Under the pieces are notes generated by a model, which was given only the letters and a program-made list of their open reading frames with translations, had not been told where the DNA came from and did not search any database. A stretch of 64,000 bases of DNA from positions 78,056 to 142,055 of the forward strand of contig NZ_MLHH01000008.1 of the NCBI RefSeq assembly GCF_002000125.1, in the 5' to 3' direction. The position numbers and the translations under genes were made by a program. Positions 9,436 through 18,828 of the stretch are shown in pieces. Each line of letters begins with the position of its first letter. The stretch's first letter is position 1. This stretch comes from Rodentibacter heidelbergensis (GTDB taxonomy: Bacteria > Pseudomonadota > Gammaproteobacteria > Enterobacterales > Pasteurellaceae).

Positions 9436-9624
9436 TGCTTTGGCACTGGCTATTTGTCCGGGTGGATTTCCCTTATAAAATCATAGCCAAAGATTTTAGA
9501 TAATGTTAAAATCTGCCACGCAACCTGATTTGGTTACGCCTTATGCGTATTGTAAAGGTATGTAACTATTTTTTCTGTATGGTTTTTTATTTGCGCTTTT
9601 GTGGTGTTACCACCGCTCAAAAAG

Positions 9625-9652
9625 TTGCAAAGCGGTTAAAAATCCATACACT
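9625..9652 (+). promoter_or_regulatory. Probable acpP promoter
   Basis: TTGCAA, 16-nt spacer, TACACT, giving a start near 9659 and a leader of about 36 nt. A small hairpin (GTGGT-GTT-ACCAC) lies at 9601-9613. The rest of the 259-nt fabG-acpP gap shows nothing else I recognise. Confidence 0.5.
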
Positions 9653-9694
9653 ACTAACCCTCAGCAATGAGTTATGACAACATAGGAAAAACAA

Positions 9695-9925
9695 ATGAGT
9701 ATTGAAGAACGCGTAAAAAAAATCATCGTTGAACAATTAGGTGTTAAAGAAGAAGATGTTAAACCTGAAGCTTCTTTTGTTGAAGATTTAGGTGCGGATT
9801 CTTTAGACACAGTTGAATTAGTAATGGCTTTAGAAGAAGAATTCGATATTGAAATTCCAGATGAAGAAGCTGAAAAAATCACAACTGTTCAATCTGCGAT
9901 TGACTACGTTCAAAATAATCAATAA
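9695..9925 (+). CDS. acpP: Acyl carrier protein
   Basis: 76 aa acidic carrier that holds growing acyl chains on 4'-phosphopantetheine. The attachment site is Ser36 in [10 protein letters not shown]. It lacks one residue after MS compared with E. coli AcpP, shifting numbering by one. Shine-Dalgarno AGGAAAAA is upstream. fabF, which usually follows acpP in Enterobacteria, is not here; the gene is closed by a strong terminator and a convergent permease gene follows. Confidence 0.98.
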   Translation: MSIEERVKKIIVEQLGVKEEDVKPEASFVEDLGADSLDTVELVMALEEEFDIEIPDEEAEKITTVQSAIDYVQNNQ

Positions 9926-9932
9926 TTTCAAG

Positions 9933-9964
9933 TTAGGCGACTTTATTAGGTCGCCTAATTTTTT
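9933..9964 (+). terminator. acpP terminator
   Basis: TTAGGCGAC and GTCGCCTAA form a perfect 9-bp stem with an 8-nt loop, followed by TTTTTT. Textbook Rho-independent terminator. Confidence 0.9.
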
Positions 9965-9980
9965 ATTCAATCTTTTAAAA

Positions 9981-10010
9981 AATGACCGCAGTTTTTAAAG
10001 TGCGGTCATT
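9981..10010 (-). terminator. Terminator of the purine permease gene, from a paired uptake word
   Basis: Minus strand ATGACCGCACTTT pairs with AAACTGCGGTCAT and is followed by TTTTTT. One arm is an exact uptake word (9998), the other has one mismatch. Confidence 0.8.
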
Positions 10011-10032
10011 TTGATCGGTGAAATGTCTAAGA

Positions 10033-11352
10033 TCAGCTTAATGCCCAACCACCGGCATAGAAAGCGACCAGCGCAATAGCGATTAACACTGTGCCGATAT
10101 TGAGGCGTTTAATATCACCACTGACAATTCGACCGATCACTAATGCGGCAAAACCTAGCATAATTCCGGTGACAATATTTGCTGTTAGCACAATGAATAC
10201 AGCACAAATTAGCCCACTCATCGCTCCAACAAAATCATCAAAATCCAATTTGCTTACATTACTTAACATTAACAACCCCACATACATGAGTGCCGGTGCG
10301 GTGGCATATCCCGGGACTAAGAATGCAAGAGGTTGGAAAAAGAGCATAAATAAAAACAAAATTCCTACGACAACCGCGGTAATTCCGGTTTTACCGCCTG
10401 CGGCAGTACCGGCTGCCGATTCAATATAGACCGCAGCAGGGGCGGTGCCGAATAATCCTGAAAATAAGCTGCTGACGGAATCAGAAGTTAAGGCTTTGCC
10501 ACCATTGATAATTTGTCCGTCTTTATCCAATAAATTCGCTTGTCCTGCCACTGCGCGGATAGTGCCGGTGGCATCAAAAACGGCAGTCATTACTAAAGCA
10601 AAGACGACAGGTAAAATTGCCGGTTGTAATGCCCCTTGTAAATCTAATTGTAAAAATAGAGAGTTTTCACCAAAAGTAGGCATTTTGAAAATATCACCGC
10701 TGAATTTTACATTAGGATCAAAAATAAGACCAATGAGCGTAATGGCGATAATCACCCATAAAATCCCGCCTTTGATTTGCATTTTTTCTAATCCAACAAT
10801 AAAGGCCAATCCGATTAATGACATCATCACAGGAAATGCGGTGAAATCCCCCAATTTCACCGGTAAACCGGTTTGATTACTCACCACTAAGCCGACACCA
10901 TTGGCGGCGATTAACAGTAAAAATAATCCAATACCGATACCGGCACCGTGAGCGATGCTGGAAGGTAGATTGCGTAAAATCCAAGCACGAATACCTGTTG
11001 CTGAAATCAGGGTAAATGCAACCCCCATTAGGAATACCGCACCTAATGCAACAGGGATAGACACGCCTTGTCCAATCACCAAACTAAAGGCTGTAAAGGC
11101 AGTAAGGGAAATAGCACAACCAATTGCCATTGGTGCGTTGGCCCATAAGCCAATTAAAATCGAGCCTAAACCAGCGACCAAGCAGGTCGCAATAAAGACA
11201 GATTCAGCGGGAAAACCGGCTGCGCCAAGCATATTAGGTACGACAATCACAGAATACACCATCGCAAGAAAGGTGGTTAAACCGGCAATTATTTCTTGGC
11301 GAATGGTTGAACCCCGTTTTTGCAGTTCAAAGATTTTTTCTAAATTAGACAT
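10033..11352 (-). CDS. ghxP: Guanine/hypoxanthine permease, NCS2/AzgA family (GhxP-like)
   Basis: 439 aa inner-membrane protein with many hydrophobic segments. It closely follows the E. coli GhxP/GhxQ pattern: [20 protein letters not shown] near the start, [33 protein letters not shown], and [21 protein letters not shown]. These separate it from adenine-type PurP, which has a different TM3 motif. It probably imports guanine and hypoxanthine with protons. A PurR-like operator 58-73 nt upstream of its start supports purine control. It is convergent with acpP and divergent from ppa. Substrate is inferred from family similarity. Confidence 0.88.
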   Translation of the reverse strand: MSNLEKIFELQKRGSTIRQEIIAGLTTFLAMVYSVIVVPNMLGAAGFPAESVFIATCLVAGLGSILIGLWANAPMAIGCAISLTAFTAFSLVIGQGVSIPVALGAVFLMGVAFTLISATGIRAWILRNLPSSIAHGAGIGIGLFLLLIAANGVGLVVSNQTGLPVKLGDFTAFPVMMSLIGLAFIVGLEKMQIKGGILWVIIAITLIGLIFDPNVKFSGDIFKMPTFGENSLFLQLDLQGALQPAILPVVFALVMTAVFDATGTIRAVAGQANLLDKDGQIINGGKALTSDSVSSLFSGLFGTAPAAVYIESAAGTAAGGKTGITAVVVGILFLFMLFFQPLAFLVPGYATAPALMYVGLLMLSNVSKLDFDDFVGAMSGLICAVFIVLTANIVTGIMLGFAALVIGRIVSGDIKRLNIGTVLIAIALVAFYAGGWALS

Positions 11353-11409
11353 GTTGCCTCTAAAGGTAAGTTGGAATGAAAGGGGGTTATTTTACCGAAA
11401 CAGGATGAG

Positions 11410-11425
11410 ATGTAAACGTTTGCGT
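11410..11425 (-). promoter_or_regulatory. PurR operator upstream of the purine permease
   Basis: ATGTAAACGTTTGCGT on the plus strand matches the PurR palindrome ACGCAAACGTTTGCGT at 14 of 16 positions, with the central AAACGTTT intact. It lies 58-73 nt upstream of the permease start and about 110 nt upstream of ppa, so the permease is the likely target. Confidence 0.75.
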
Positions 11426-11460
11426 GACTAAAGTGCGGTTGTTTTTGAATAAAATTTAGA

Positions 11461-11490
11461 GCGACAACACCACTTAAAAACTGCTATACT
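11461..11490 (+). promoter_or_regulatory. Probable ppa promoter
   Basis: GCGACA, 18-nt spacer, TATACT (11485-11490), giving a leader of about 30 nt before ppa. The -10 box is good, the -35 moderate. Confidence 0.5.
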
Positions 11491-11527
11491 CTTGCCGTTT
11501 TTTAACTCAATTAAATAAGGAAAGACA

Positions 11528-12058
11528 ATGGCTGATTTTAATCAAATTTTAACTCCAGGTGATGTGGATGCAGGAATCATCAATGTCGTCAATGAAATTC
11601 CCGAAGGCAGCTGCCACAAAATTGAATGGAACCGTAAAGTTGCAGCGTTCCAGTTGGATCGTGTTGAACCGGCAATTTTTGCCAAGCCGACAAACTATGG
11701 TTTTATTCCACAAACCTTAGACGAAGATGGTGATGAATTAGATGTGTTATTACTGACCCGTCAACCACTGGCAACCGGCGTATTTCTTGAAGCCAAAGTG
11801 ATTGGTGTGATGAAATTTGTAGATGATGGCGAAGTGGACGATAAAATTGTTTGTGTACCGGCAGATGACCGTGATACCGGTAATGCTTATAACAGCCTTG
11901 CGGATGTTCCGGCTCAATTAATCAAACAAATTGAATTTCATTTCAACAATTACAAAGCATTGAAAAAACCGGGTAGCACAAAAGTGACACACTGGGGCGA
12001 TGTTGAAGAAGCGAAAGAAGTGATTCGTGAATCCATTAAACGTTGGAATGAGCGTTAA
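11528..12058 (+). CDS. ppa: Inorganic pyrophosphatase
   Basis: Hydrolyses pyrophosphate to drive biosynthetic reactions; cytoplasmic. 176 aa, family I size. The metal-binding signature DGDELDVL replaces the commoner DGDPVDVL but keeps the aspartates, and DDGEVDDKIVCVP and FNNYKALKKPG are also family motifs. Shine-Dalgarno AAGGAAA. Two hairpins follow (12075-12105 with one mismatch and 12115-12140), the second shared with the convergent dehydrogenase gene. Confidence 0.96.
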   Translation: MADFNQILTPGDVDAGIINVVNEIPEGSCHKIEWNRKVAAFQLDRVEPAIFAKPTNYGFIPQTLDEDGDELDVLLLTRQPLATGVFLEAKVIGVMKFVDDGEVDDKIVCVPADDRDTGNAYNSLADVPAQLIKQIEFHFNNYKALKKPGSTKVTHWGDVEEAKEVIRESIKRWNER

Positions 12059-12114
12059 TTTTTAGGTTGAGATAAAAGGACTGAATTCACATCAGCCCTT
12101 TATATTAGGAGGAG

Positions 12115-12140
12115 AGGCAGCTTGTAGGCTGCCTTTCTGT
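12115..12140. terminator. Bidirectional terminator between ppa and the aldehyde dehydrogenase gene
   Basis: AGGCAGC-TTGTAG-GCTGCCT followed by TTCTGTTT on the plus strand. A weaker hairpin (AAAGGACTGA / TCAGCCCTTT, one mismatch) precedes it at 12075-12101. Confidence 0.65.
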
Positions 12141-12150
12141 TTACCGTGAA

Positions 12151-13629
12151 TTAGTACATGCCTTCACGCTCTTCACGGGTGCTGATGTAAATATTTTTAA
12201 CTTGAGTATAAGCATCAAGCATCATTTTATGGGTTTCACGCCCGATACCGGATTGTTTATACCCCCCAAACGGTGCACCTGCCGGCAATCGGTTATAGCA
12301 GTTTACCCAAACCCGACCGGTCTCAAGAGCACGAGAAACACGCAAACAACGGTTGATGTTTTGGCTCCAGATACCACCGCCTAAACCGTATTCACTGTCA
12401 TTGGCCATTTTAATGACCTCTTCTTCAGTTTTAAATTTAATGACGGTCGCCACCGGACCAAAAATTTCTTCCTGTGCAATTTGAGCTTGATTATTTGGTG
12501 CTTCAATTAATGTTGGAGCTAAAAATTCCCCTTTATCTAGGCCTGTTTCTTGCAAACGTTTTCCGCCGGTAATGATACGACAACCTTCTTGTTCGCCAAT
12601 TTTGACATATTTCAGGATGGTTTCTAACTGACCTGCATTTACCTGTGCGCCCATTTGGGTATCATCTTCCCAAGGCAAGCCCACTTTGACTTTCTTAAAT
12701 TCTTCAGCCAGTGCAGCCACGAATTTATCATAAATGCCTTCTTGGACAAAAATTCTAGAACCGGCACAGCAGACTTGACCTTGATTGAATAAAATTCCTT
12801 TTTGTGCGCCTTCTAATGCTTTATCAAAGGGCATATCATCAAAGAAAATATTGGCTGATTTGCCGCCTAACTCAAGGGTTGCTGGGATGAGCATCTCGGC
12901 TGCTGCCACTGCAACATTACGCCCAATTGCGGTTGAACCGGTAAAGGCGAGTTTGCTAAATCCTTTATGATGTAACATATATTCTCCGGATTTGCTGCCT
13001 CGTCCGGTAATAACATTCAGCACACCTTTTGGTAGCAAGTGATTAATTTTTTGCGCAAGCGATAACAAACTCAATGAAGTCGTACTAGAGGGATGAATGA
13101 CAATAGTACAACCGGCTGCCAATGCAGGGGCGATTTTCCATGCTGCCATTAAAAATGGGAAATTCCATGGAATAATTTGCCCTACAACACCGATAGGTTC
13201 ACGCAAGACCAAAGATAAATCTTCGTTATCCAACTGATTTGCCGAGCCTTCTTCCGAACGAATTACACCGGCAAAATAACGGAAATGATCGGCGGCTAAT
13301 GGAATATCTGCAGCTCTTGTTTCTCGAATTGGTTTGCCGTTATCCAAGGTTTCTTGTAAAGCGAATAATTCGGTATTTTCCTCAATGACATCAGCTATTT
13401 TATTTAATATTGCCGCCCGTTCGGTAACCGTGGTGTGACGCCATGTTTTAAATGCCTGTTGTGCGGCAGAAACAGCGGCATCTACATCGGCATCTGTTGC
13501 ATCAACAAATTTTGCCAGTTCTTCCCCGTTGGCCGGATTATAGGAGGCAAGTAGCGTTCCTCCCATTTTCCATTCTCCATTAATTAATAAACCGTATTCC
13601 TTTTCAAAAACATTGAGGTTTTTTGCCAT
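12151..13629 (-). CDS. NAD(P)-dependent aldehyde dehydrogenase
   Basis: 492 aa. Oxidises an aldehyde to the acid; acetaldehyde is a reasonable guess from similarity to AldB-type enzymes (GQIIPWNFP, FGGYKQSGIGRETHKMML). The nucleophile Cys287 (NQGQVCCAGS), general base Glu253 (LELGGKS) and Asn156 are present. An oddity: the cofactor-binding Lys of the usual KP(A/S)E motif is His179 in IVIHPSSTT, and the Glu is also missing. Staphylococcal AldA-like enzymes, as I recall, also lack this Lys. Shine-Dalgarno AAAGGAG is strong. The upstream 110 nt contains competing hairpins. dld lies upstream in the same direction. Confidence 0.88.
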   Translation of the reverse strand: MAKNLNVFEKEYGLLINGEWKMGGTLLASYNPANGEELAKFVDATDADVDAAVSAAQQAFKTWRHTTVTERAAILNKIADVIEENTELFALQETLDNGKPIRETRAADIPLAADHFRYFAGVIRSEEGSANQLDNEDLSLVLREPIGVVGQIIPWNFPFLMAAWKIAPALAAGCTIVIHPSSTTSLSLLSLAQKINHLLPKGVLNVITGRGSKSGEYMLHHKGFSKLAFTGSTAIGRNVAVAAAEMLIPATLELGGKSANIFFDDMPFDKALEGAQKGILFNQGQVCCAGSRIFVQEGIYDKFVAALAEEFKKVKVGLPWEDDTQMGAQVNAGQLETILKYVKIGEQEGCRIITGGKRLQETGLDKGEFLAPTLIEAPNNQAQIAQEEIFGPVATVIKFKTEEEVIKMANDSEYGLGGGIWSQNINRCLRVSRALETGRVWVNCYNRLPAGAPFGGYKQSGIGRETHKMMLDAYTQVKNIYISTREEREGMY

Positions 13630-13661
13630 AGACGACTCCTTTAATTGTCATTGTGAGTAGT

Positions 13662-13705
13662 TTATTTTCAACCCTTTTGATTGGGTTGAAAGGGTTATCG
13701 GTATA
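13662..13705 (-). promoter_or_regulatory. Competing hairpins before the aldehyde dehydrogenase gene
   Basis: Minus strand: TTATCGGT...ACCGATAA (13694-13713 region) is followed by TTTCAACCC-N8-GGGTTGAAA, a perfect 9-bp stem. The 5' neighbour AACCCTTT can instead pair with AAAGGGTT of the same 3' arm, so two hairpins exclude each other. There is no T tract. They could be a dld terminator, an attenuator-like switch or a repressor site. Confidence 0.45.
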
Positions 13706-13742
13706 CACCGATAAAATTAAATAAAACCAGTAAATTAAAAGG

Positions 13743-15431
13743 CTATTCGGCCCAATACTTTTTCTTTGACGTTTGTCCGATACCGGGGTTGAAGCTATTG
13801 GTTGGATCTAACTTTTTATAGAATTTATGTAATGCAGGTTTCGCTTCATACAAATGACCGACATTGTGTTCTGCCGGATATTGCGCACCCCGTTTATCTA
13901 ATAATTCCAACATGTCATGTTCTAATTTTTCGCAATCATAACCTTTCTTAACAATGTAATCCTGATGGAATACATGACACATAAAGTGTCCGTAATAAAG
14001 TTTATGGCTGATTTGTTTATCGATTTCCTCGGGCAATTTCTCAAACCATTCTTTATCATTACGACGCAATGCGATATCAAGTGCAACAATATCTTCAACC
14101 TCTTTTTCATGGATAGCACGATAACGGACAGCGGCTGAGGCGACGGCAAAACGATGGAGCATTGCTGCTTGTGTTTCTACCGCATCACATTCAAAATACC
14201 CCCCTTTTTGATGATCGCTAAAATAATCTTTTAAGAAATGACGGGCTTCACTTACCCCTTTTCCACCCATTTTTATAATTAAATGGTGCTCATAGCGATC
14301 TCGATACTGACATAAGCGTTTGGGTAGATGTTTCGGTAATATTTTGGAGGCCAATTGTAGAAATTTATCGCTTAAATGTTGAGGCAAAAAGGCGACTTTT
14401 TTACTTAAGCGATCCACATTGGCTTTTAAGGAAAATAACTTAGGTAGCCAATGCGTGCCAAATTTTTTTATCACCCAAAAGGTATCTTTTCCATAACGGG
14501 CGGCAATGTCAAAAGCATCTCGATGAATATATTCACCTGAAATCGGCAACTGTTCAAAATGCCCTAACATTTGACGGCGGATTCCGTTCAACACATTGGT
14601 CTGGTTCGTACCTATGTAGAAAACAGCCGTTTCACTTTCTGATGGGAAGGTGTCTAAACGCACGGCAAACACAGCCAGTTTTCCTGCGCAACCTGAGGCT
14701 TCATAGTGGCGAGCAGGATCGGCATTAAAACGGGCCGGAGAGTTTTCATCCACTTGACGAACGTGATTGCAATAACTGTGGTCATGCCCTTTTCCGCAAT
14801 CCTGAACAATATCTTTCTGTTGATAATGATGACCTTGTAAATTCGTTAAAATTTCTTCCGGGGTATGGCCTAAATCAATACCAAGGTGATTTTTAAGTTC
14901 TAATTCACCTTGCTCATTTAATTGAGCATAAAGTGCCATTTCCGTATAGGCGGGGCCTCGTTGAACAAGTGCGCCACCGGAGTTATTACAAATTCCTCCG
15001 ATGACAGAGGCACCAATACAAGATGAACCGATCACTGAATGTGGTTCACGCCCGTGAGGTTTTAGTTTATTTTCCAAATCATTTAATGTTGAGCCCGGTA
15101 GGCAAATCACTTGAGAGGCATTGTTAATCAATTGAATACCGTCAATTCTCATGGCATTGATAATCACAATCTCACGATCATAATCATTGCCGTTTGGTGT
15201 TGAACCCCCGGTTAATCCTGTGTTGGCAGCTTGGTTAATCACAATAACATCTTGCGCAACACACACTTTCAGAACTTGCCAAAATTCAAGTAAGGTGGCC
15301 GGTTTAACAACTGCAATGGCGTTTCCTGAGCCGAAACGGTATCCGCTACGATAAGATTCGGTTTTTGACGGATCAGTGATGATGTGTTGTGTTCCCACAA
15401 TGTTTGTGAGCTGAGAAATTAATTGATTCAT
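13743..15431 (-). CDS. dld: D-lactate dehydrogenase (quinone), FAD-dependent
   Basis: Peripheral inner-membrane flavoprotein that oxidises D-lactate to pyruvate and passes electrons to quinones. 562 aa, close to E. coli Dld (571). The N-terminal FAD domain shows GSGNAIAVVKPATLLEFW, NTGLTGGSTPNGNDYDR and CIGASVIGGICNNSGGALVQRGP, and the C-terminal membrane-binding half ends with HNVGHLYEAKP and DPTNSFNPGIGQTSKK. A perfect CRP site lies upstream at about -61 relative to a TATAAA box (15475-15470), so activation by cAMP-CRP is likely. Confidence 0.95.
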   Translation of the reverse strand: MNQLISQLTNIVGTQHIITDPSKTESYRSGYRFGSGNAIAVVKPATLLEFWQVLKVCVAQDVIVINQAANTGLTGGSTPNGNDYDREIVIINAMRIDGIQLINNASQVICLPGSTLNDLENKLKPHGREPHSVIGSSCIGASVIGGICNNSGGALVQRGPAYTEMALYAQLNEQGELELKNHLGIDLGHTPEEILTNLQGHHYQQKDIVQDCGKGHDHSYCNHVRQVDENSPARFNADPARHYEASGCAGKLAVFAVRLDTFPSESETAVFYIGTNQTNVLNGIRRQMLGHFEQLPISGEYIHRDAFDIAARYGKDTFWVIKKFGTHWLPKLFSLKANVDRLSKKVAFLPQHLSDKFLQLASKILPKHLPKRLCQYRDRYEHHLIIKMGGKGVSEARHFLKDYFSDHQKGGYFECDAVETQAAMLHRFAVASAAVRYRAIHEKEVEDIVALDIALRRNDKEWFEKLPEEIDKQISHKLYYGHFMCHVFHQDYIVKKGYDCEKLEHDMLELLDKRGAQYPAEHNVGHLYEAKPALHKFYKKLDPTNSFNPGIGQTSKKKYWAE

Positions 15432-15515
15432 AGTGAGTTGTAATAGGCATGTTAAAAAGTCGTTTCTATTTTATATACTCCAATAAAAAATTATGCCAGT
15501 AGCAAAAAAGAGTTC

Positions 15516-15531
15516 TGTGACAAAGATCACA
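15516..15531. promoter_or_regulatory. CRP site between dld and galE
   Basis: TGTGACAAAGATCACA is a perfect TGTGA-N6-TCACA. Its centre is about 60.5 nt from the predicted dld start (near 15463), a class I position, and about 67 nt from the galE start implied by TATAAT at 15579-15584. dld is the better-placed target. Confidence 0.85.
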
Positions 15532-15620
15532 TAAAAGTGCGGTTAACTTTGCTGCATTTTTTTAAAGCAAAATAGTGCTATAATCAACGCCAGTTACAAG
15601 TCTATGAAGAGGAGCCGAAG

Positions 15621-16637
15621 ATGGCAATTTTAGTCACGGGTGGGGCGGGGTATATTGGTTCGCACACAGTTGTTGAATTATTAAATGCAGGCAAAGAGGT
15701 AGTGGTATTAGACAATCTTTGCAATTCATCGCCGAAATCTCTTGAACGTGTCAAACAAATCACCGGTAAAAGCGTTAAATTCTACGAAGGCGATATTTTA
15801 GATCGTACATTACTGCAAAAAGTTTTTGCTGAAAATGCTATTCATTCTGTTATTCACTTTGCCGGTTTAAAAGCGGTGGGAGAAAGTGTGCAAAAACCGG
15901 CGGAATATTATATGAACAATGTTGCCGGTACAGTGGTGTTGTTGCAAGAAATGAAAAAAGCGAAGGTGTGGAACTTTGTTTTTAGCTCTTCTGCTACGGT
16001 ATATGGTGATCCCAAAATTATTCCCATTACGGAAGACTGCGAAGTGGGCGGCACAACCAATCCTTATGGCACATCAAAATATATGGTGGAGCAAATTTTA
16101 CGGGATGTGGCAAAAGCCGAACCACAATTTAGTATGACGATTTTACGCTATTTTAATCCGGTAGGCGCACATTCAAGCGGTTTGATTGGTGAAGATCCAA
16201 ACGGTATTCCGAATAATTTATTGCCTTATATTAGCCAAGTGGCGATTGGTAAACTGGCACAGCTTTCTGTTTTTGGCAGTGATTATGACACGCATGATGG
16301 CACCGGCGTGCGTGATTATATTCATGTGGTGGATTTAGCTATCGGGCATTTAAAAGCCCTTCAGCGTCACGAAGAGGATCCGGGGTTACACATTTATAAT
16401 CTTGGCACAGGACAAGGTTATTCAGTGTTAGATATGGTGAAAGCCTTTGAAAAAGCCAATCATATTGAGATTTCTTATAAACTGGTGGATCGCCGTCCGG
16501 GTGATATTGCCACTTGCTACTCGGATCCAAGTTTAGCGGCAAAAGAATTGGGTTGGCGTGCTGAACGTAATCTGGAGCAAATGATGAAGGATACTTGGAA
16601 TTGGCAAAAAAATAACCCGCAAGGATATAAGGATTAA
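15621..16637 (+). CDS. galE: UDP-glucose 4-epimerase
   Basis: Interconverts UDP-glucose and UDP-galactose, supplying galactose for surface glycans. 338 aa. NAD-binding GGAGYIGSH (7-15), catalytic Ser124 with Tyr149-x3-Lys153 (YGTSK), and NPVGAH are seen. Shine-Dalgarno AGAGGAG. It is not in a gal operon here; an AmpG-like permease and adk follow. A TATAAT box at 15579-15584 gives it its own promoter. Confidence 0.97.
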   Translation: MAILVTGGAGYIGSHTVVELLNAGKEVVVLDNLCNSSPKSLERVKQITGKSVKFYEGDILDRTLLQKVFAENAIHSVIHFAGLKAVGESVQKPAEYYMNNVAGTVVLLQEMKKAKVWNFVFSSSATVYGDPKIIPITEDCEVGGTTNPYGTSKYMVEQILRDVAKAEPQFSMTILRYFNPVGAHSSGLIGEDPNGIPNNLLPYISQVAIGKLAQLSVFGSDYDTHDGTGVRDYIHVVDLAIGHLKALQRHEEDPGLHIYNLGTGQGYSVLDMVKAFEKANHIEISYKLVDRRPGDIATCYSDPSLAAKELGWRAERNLEQMMKDTWNWQKNNPQGYKD

Positions 16638-16658
16638 TTTTTCTAAAAATCCTTTATG

Positions 16659-16685
16659 GTGGCACGGCAGCCAACGCTGTGCCAC
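16659..16685 (+). repeat. Hairpin between galE and the AmpG-like gene
   Basis: GTGGCACGGC pairs with GCTGTGCCAC (one mismatch), loop AGCCAAC. No T tract follows, so it is not a clear terminator. It covers a possible upstream ATG of the next gene, which argues against that start. Confidence 0.5.
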
Positions 16686-16715
16686 GAAAACATGACTAAA
16701 ATTGACCGCACTTTT

Positions 16716-17978
16716 ATGACAAATTCGCTTTTTTCCCAAATTTTTACACGTCAGATGCTGATTTGCGTGTTCACCGGTTTCAGTTCCGGTTTACCGCTCT
16801 TTGTACTATTGCAAATGTTACCGGTATGGTTAACCGATAAGCAGCTTTCTGTGGAATTAATTGGTGCGGTGACAGGGGTTATGTTGCCTTACGGCTTAAA
16901 ATTTTTATGGGCGCCGTTATTAGATCGCTATTTTCCCAGTTTTTTAGGCCGCCGCCGAAGTTGGCTTTTAATTTCTCAAGTGATCTTATTGATTTTACTT
17001 TATATTATTAGCCTTTTTGATCCTCGCTCGCAATTGACGGTGGTGGCGAATATTGCATTGCTGATTGCCTTTTTTTCTGCCACACAAGATATTGTGCTTG
17101 ATGCTTATCGCCGTGAAATTTTAAGTGACCATGAACTTGGTTTAGGCAACACCATTCATATTAATGCCTATCGCATTGCGGGTTTAATTCCCGGTGGGCT
17201 TTCTCTTTATCTGGCTACAATTTACCCTTGGGAAACGGTGTTTTTATGGACGGCACTTTGTATGCTGGCGGGGATTTTTATGACCTTATTTCTCGCCAAA
17301 GAACCCAAGATTGATACGCCACAACACAATCAGCCTTTTTATCAAACCTTTTGGATTCCTTTGCAAGAGTTTTTCCAACGTAAAGGTGTGGCACAAGGGA
17401 TCGGTTTTTTATTGTTTTTGTTTTTATATAAATTTGGCGATTCCTTTGCTACCACGCTTCAAACCAAATTCATTTATGACATGGGATTTGGCAAAGAAGA
17501 CATTGCACTGGTGGTGAAAAGCACCTCCCTTTGGGCAAGCATTTTATCCGGGCTTGCCGGGGGCGTGATTATGTTAAAACTCGGTATTAACCGAGCATTA
17601 TGGTTATTCGGTTTTGTGCAAATGGTTACCATTGGCGGTTTTATTTGGTTGGCAAAATTTGGTCATTTTGACAGCATCAGTTCCACCGAATTGTGGCGAT
17701 TAGGTTTTGTTATCGCGGCTGAATATATTGGTGTAGGGCTTGGCACGGCAGCCTTTGTGGCTTTTATGGCGCGTGAAACTAACCCACTTTATACTGCCAC
17801 CCAACTGGCATTGTTTACCAGCCTTTCTGCTTTGCCGAGTAAAGGATTGGGAATGCTTTCAGGCTATGTAGTGGGAGCAGTGGGCTATTATGATTATTTT
17901 TGGTTATGTTTATTTTTAGCCCTTCCGGGGATGATTTGCCTATATTGGGTCGCCCCCTGGAATGATAAAAAGGAATGA
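16716..17978 (+). CDS. ampG: AmpG-like muropeptide permease (MFS)
   Basis: 420 aa with about 12 hydrophobic segments, an inner-membrane MFS protein. FTGFSSGLPLFVLLQM, KFLWAPLLDRYFP, GRRRSWLL, SATQDIVLDAYRREIL, FLYKFGDSFATTL and ATQLALFTSLSALP follow AmpG, which imports GlcNAc-anhydro-muropeptides for wall recycling. It lacks the extra C-terminal helices of E. coli AmpG. Starts are uncertain: ATGs at 16656, 16692 and 16716 are in frame. I use the last because the uptake word and hairpin upstream look intergenic and the first transmembrane segment follows directly. Confidence 0.82.
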   Translation: MTNSLFSQIFTRQMLICVFTGFSSGLPLFVLLQMLPVWLTDKQLSVELIGAVTGVMLPYGLKFLWAPLLDRYFPSFLGRRRSWLLISQVILLILLYIISLFDPRSQLTVVANIALLIAFFSATQDIVLDAYRREILSDHELGLGNTIHINAYRIAGLIPGGLSLYLATIYPWETVFLWTALCMLAGIFMTLFLAKEPKIDTPQHNQPFYQTFWIPLQEFFQRKGVAQGIGFLLFLFLYKFGDSFATTLQTKFIYDMGFGKEDIALVVKSTSLWASILSGLAGGVIMLKLGINRALWLFGFVQMVTIGGFIWLAKFGHFDSISSTELWRLGFVIAAEYIGVGLGTAAFVAFMARETNPLYTATQLALFTSLSALPSKGLGMLSGYVVGAVGYYDYFWLCLFLALPGMICLYWVAPWNDKKE

Positions 17979-18036
17979 GAAAAGGAACGAGAACAAATCG
18001 GCCTAATAGCAAAGTGCGGTCAAAAAGATAAAAGGT

Positions 18037-18065
18037 TTGACCCTCGCTTGCTTTATCAGTATCTT
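18037..18065 (+). promoter_or_regulatory. adk promoter
   Basis: TTGACC, 17-nt spacer, TATCTT; expected start near 18072 with a 32-nt leader. An uptake word (18012) lies just upstream. Confidence 0.6.
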
Positions 18066-18091
18066 ACCCACGTTTATTTATATTGAGTTAA

Positions 18092-18748
<657 letters not shown>

Positions 18749-18762
18749 AAATAACGAAACGC

Positions 18763-18796
18763 TGACCGTACTTTGATGAAAAGTGCGGTCATTTTC
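18763..18796 (+). terminator. adk terminator with an uptake word
   Basis: TGACCGTACTTT pairs with AAAGTGCGGTCA with one mismatch; the 3' arm is an exact uptake word (18781). Followed by TTTTC. Confidence 0.7.
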
Positions 18797-18828
18797 TTGC
18801 TTGTTTTCAATATTGAATTGAGGGAAAT

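Noticed and set aside
10091..11431. Three long plus-strand frames opposite the purine permease
   Set aside because: They are mirror frames of a membrane protein gene with strong codon bias; translations are Pro/Lys/Ile-rich with no family features.
16656..16715. Start of the AmpG-like gene at 16656
   Set aside because: This ATG lies in a hairpin, and the first 20 residues include the translated uptake word with no hydrophobic or family similarity.
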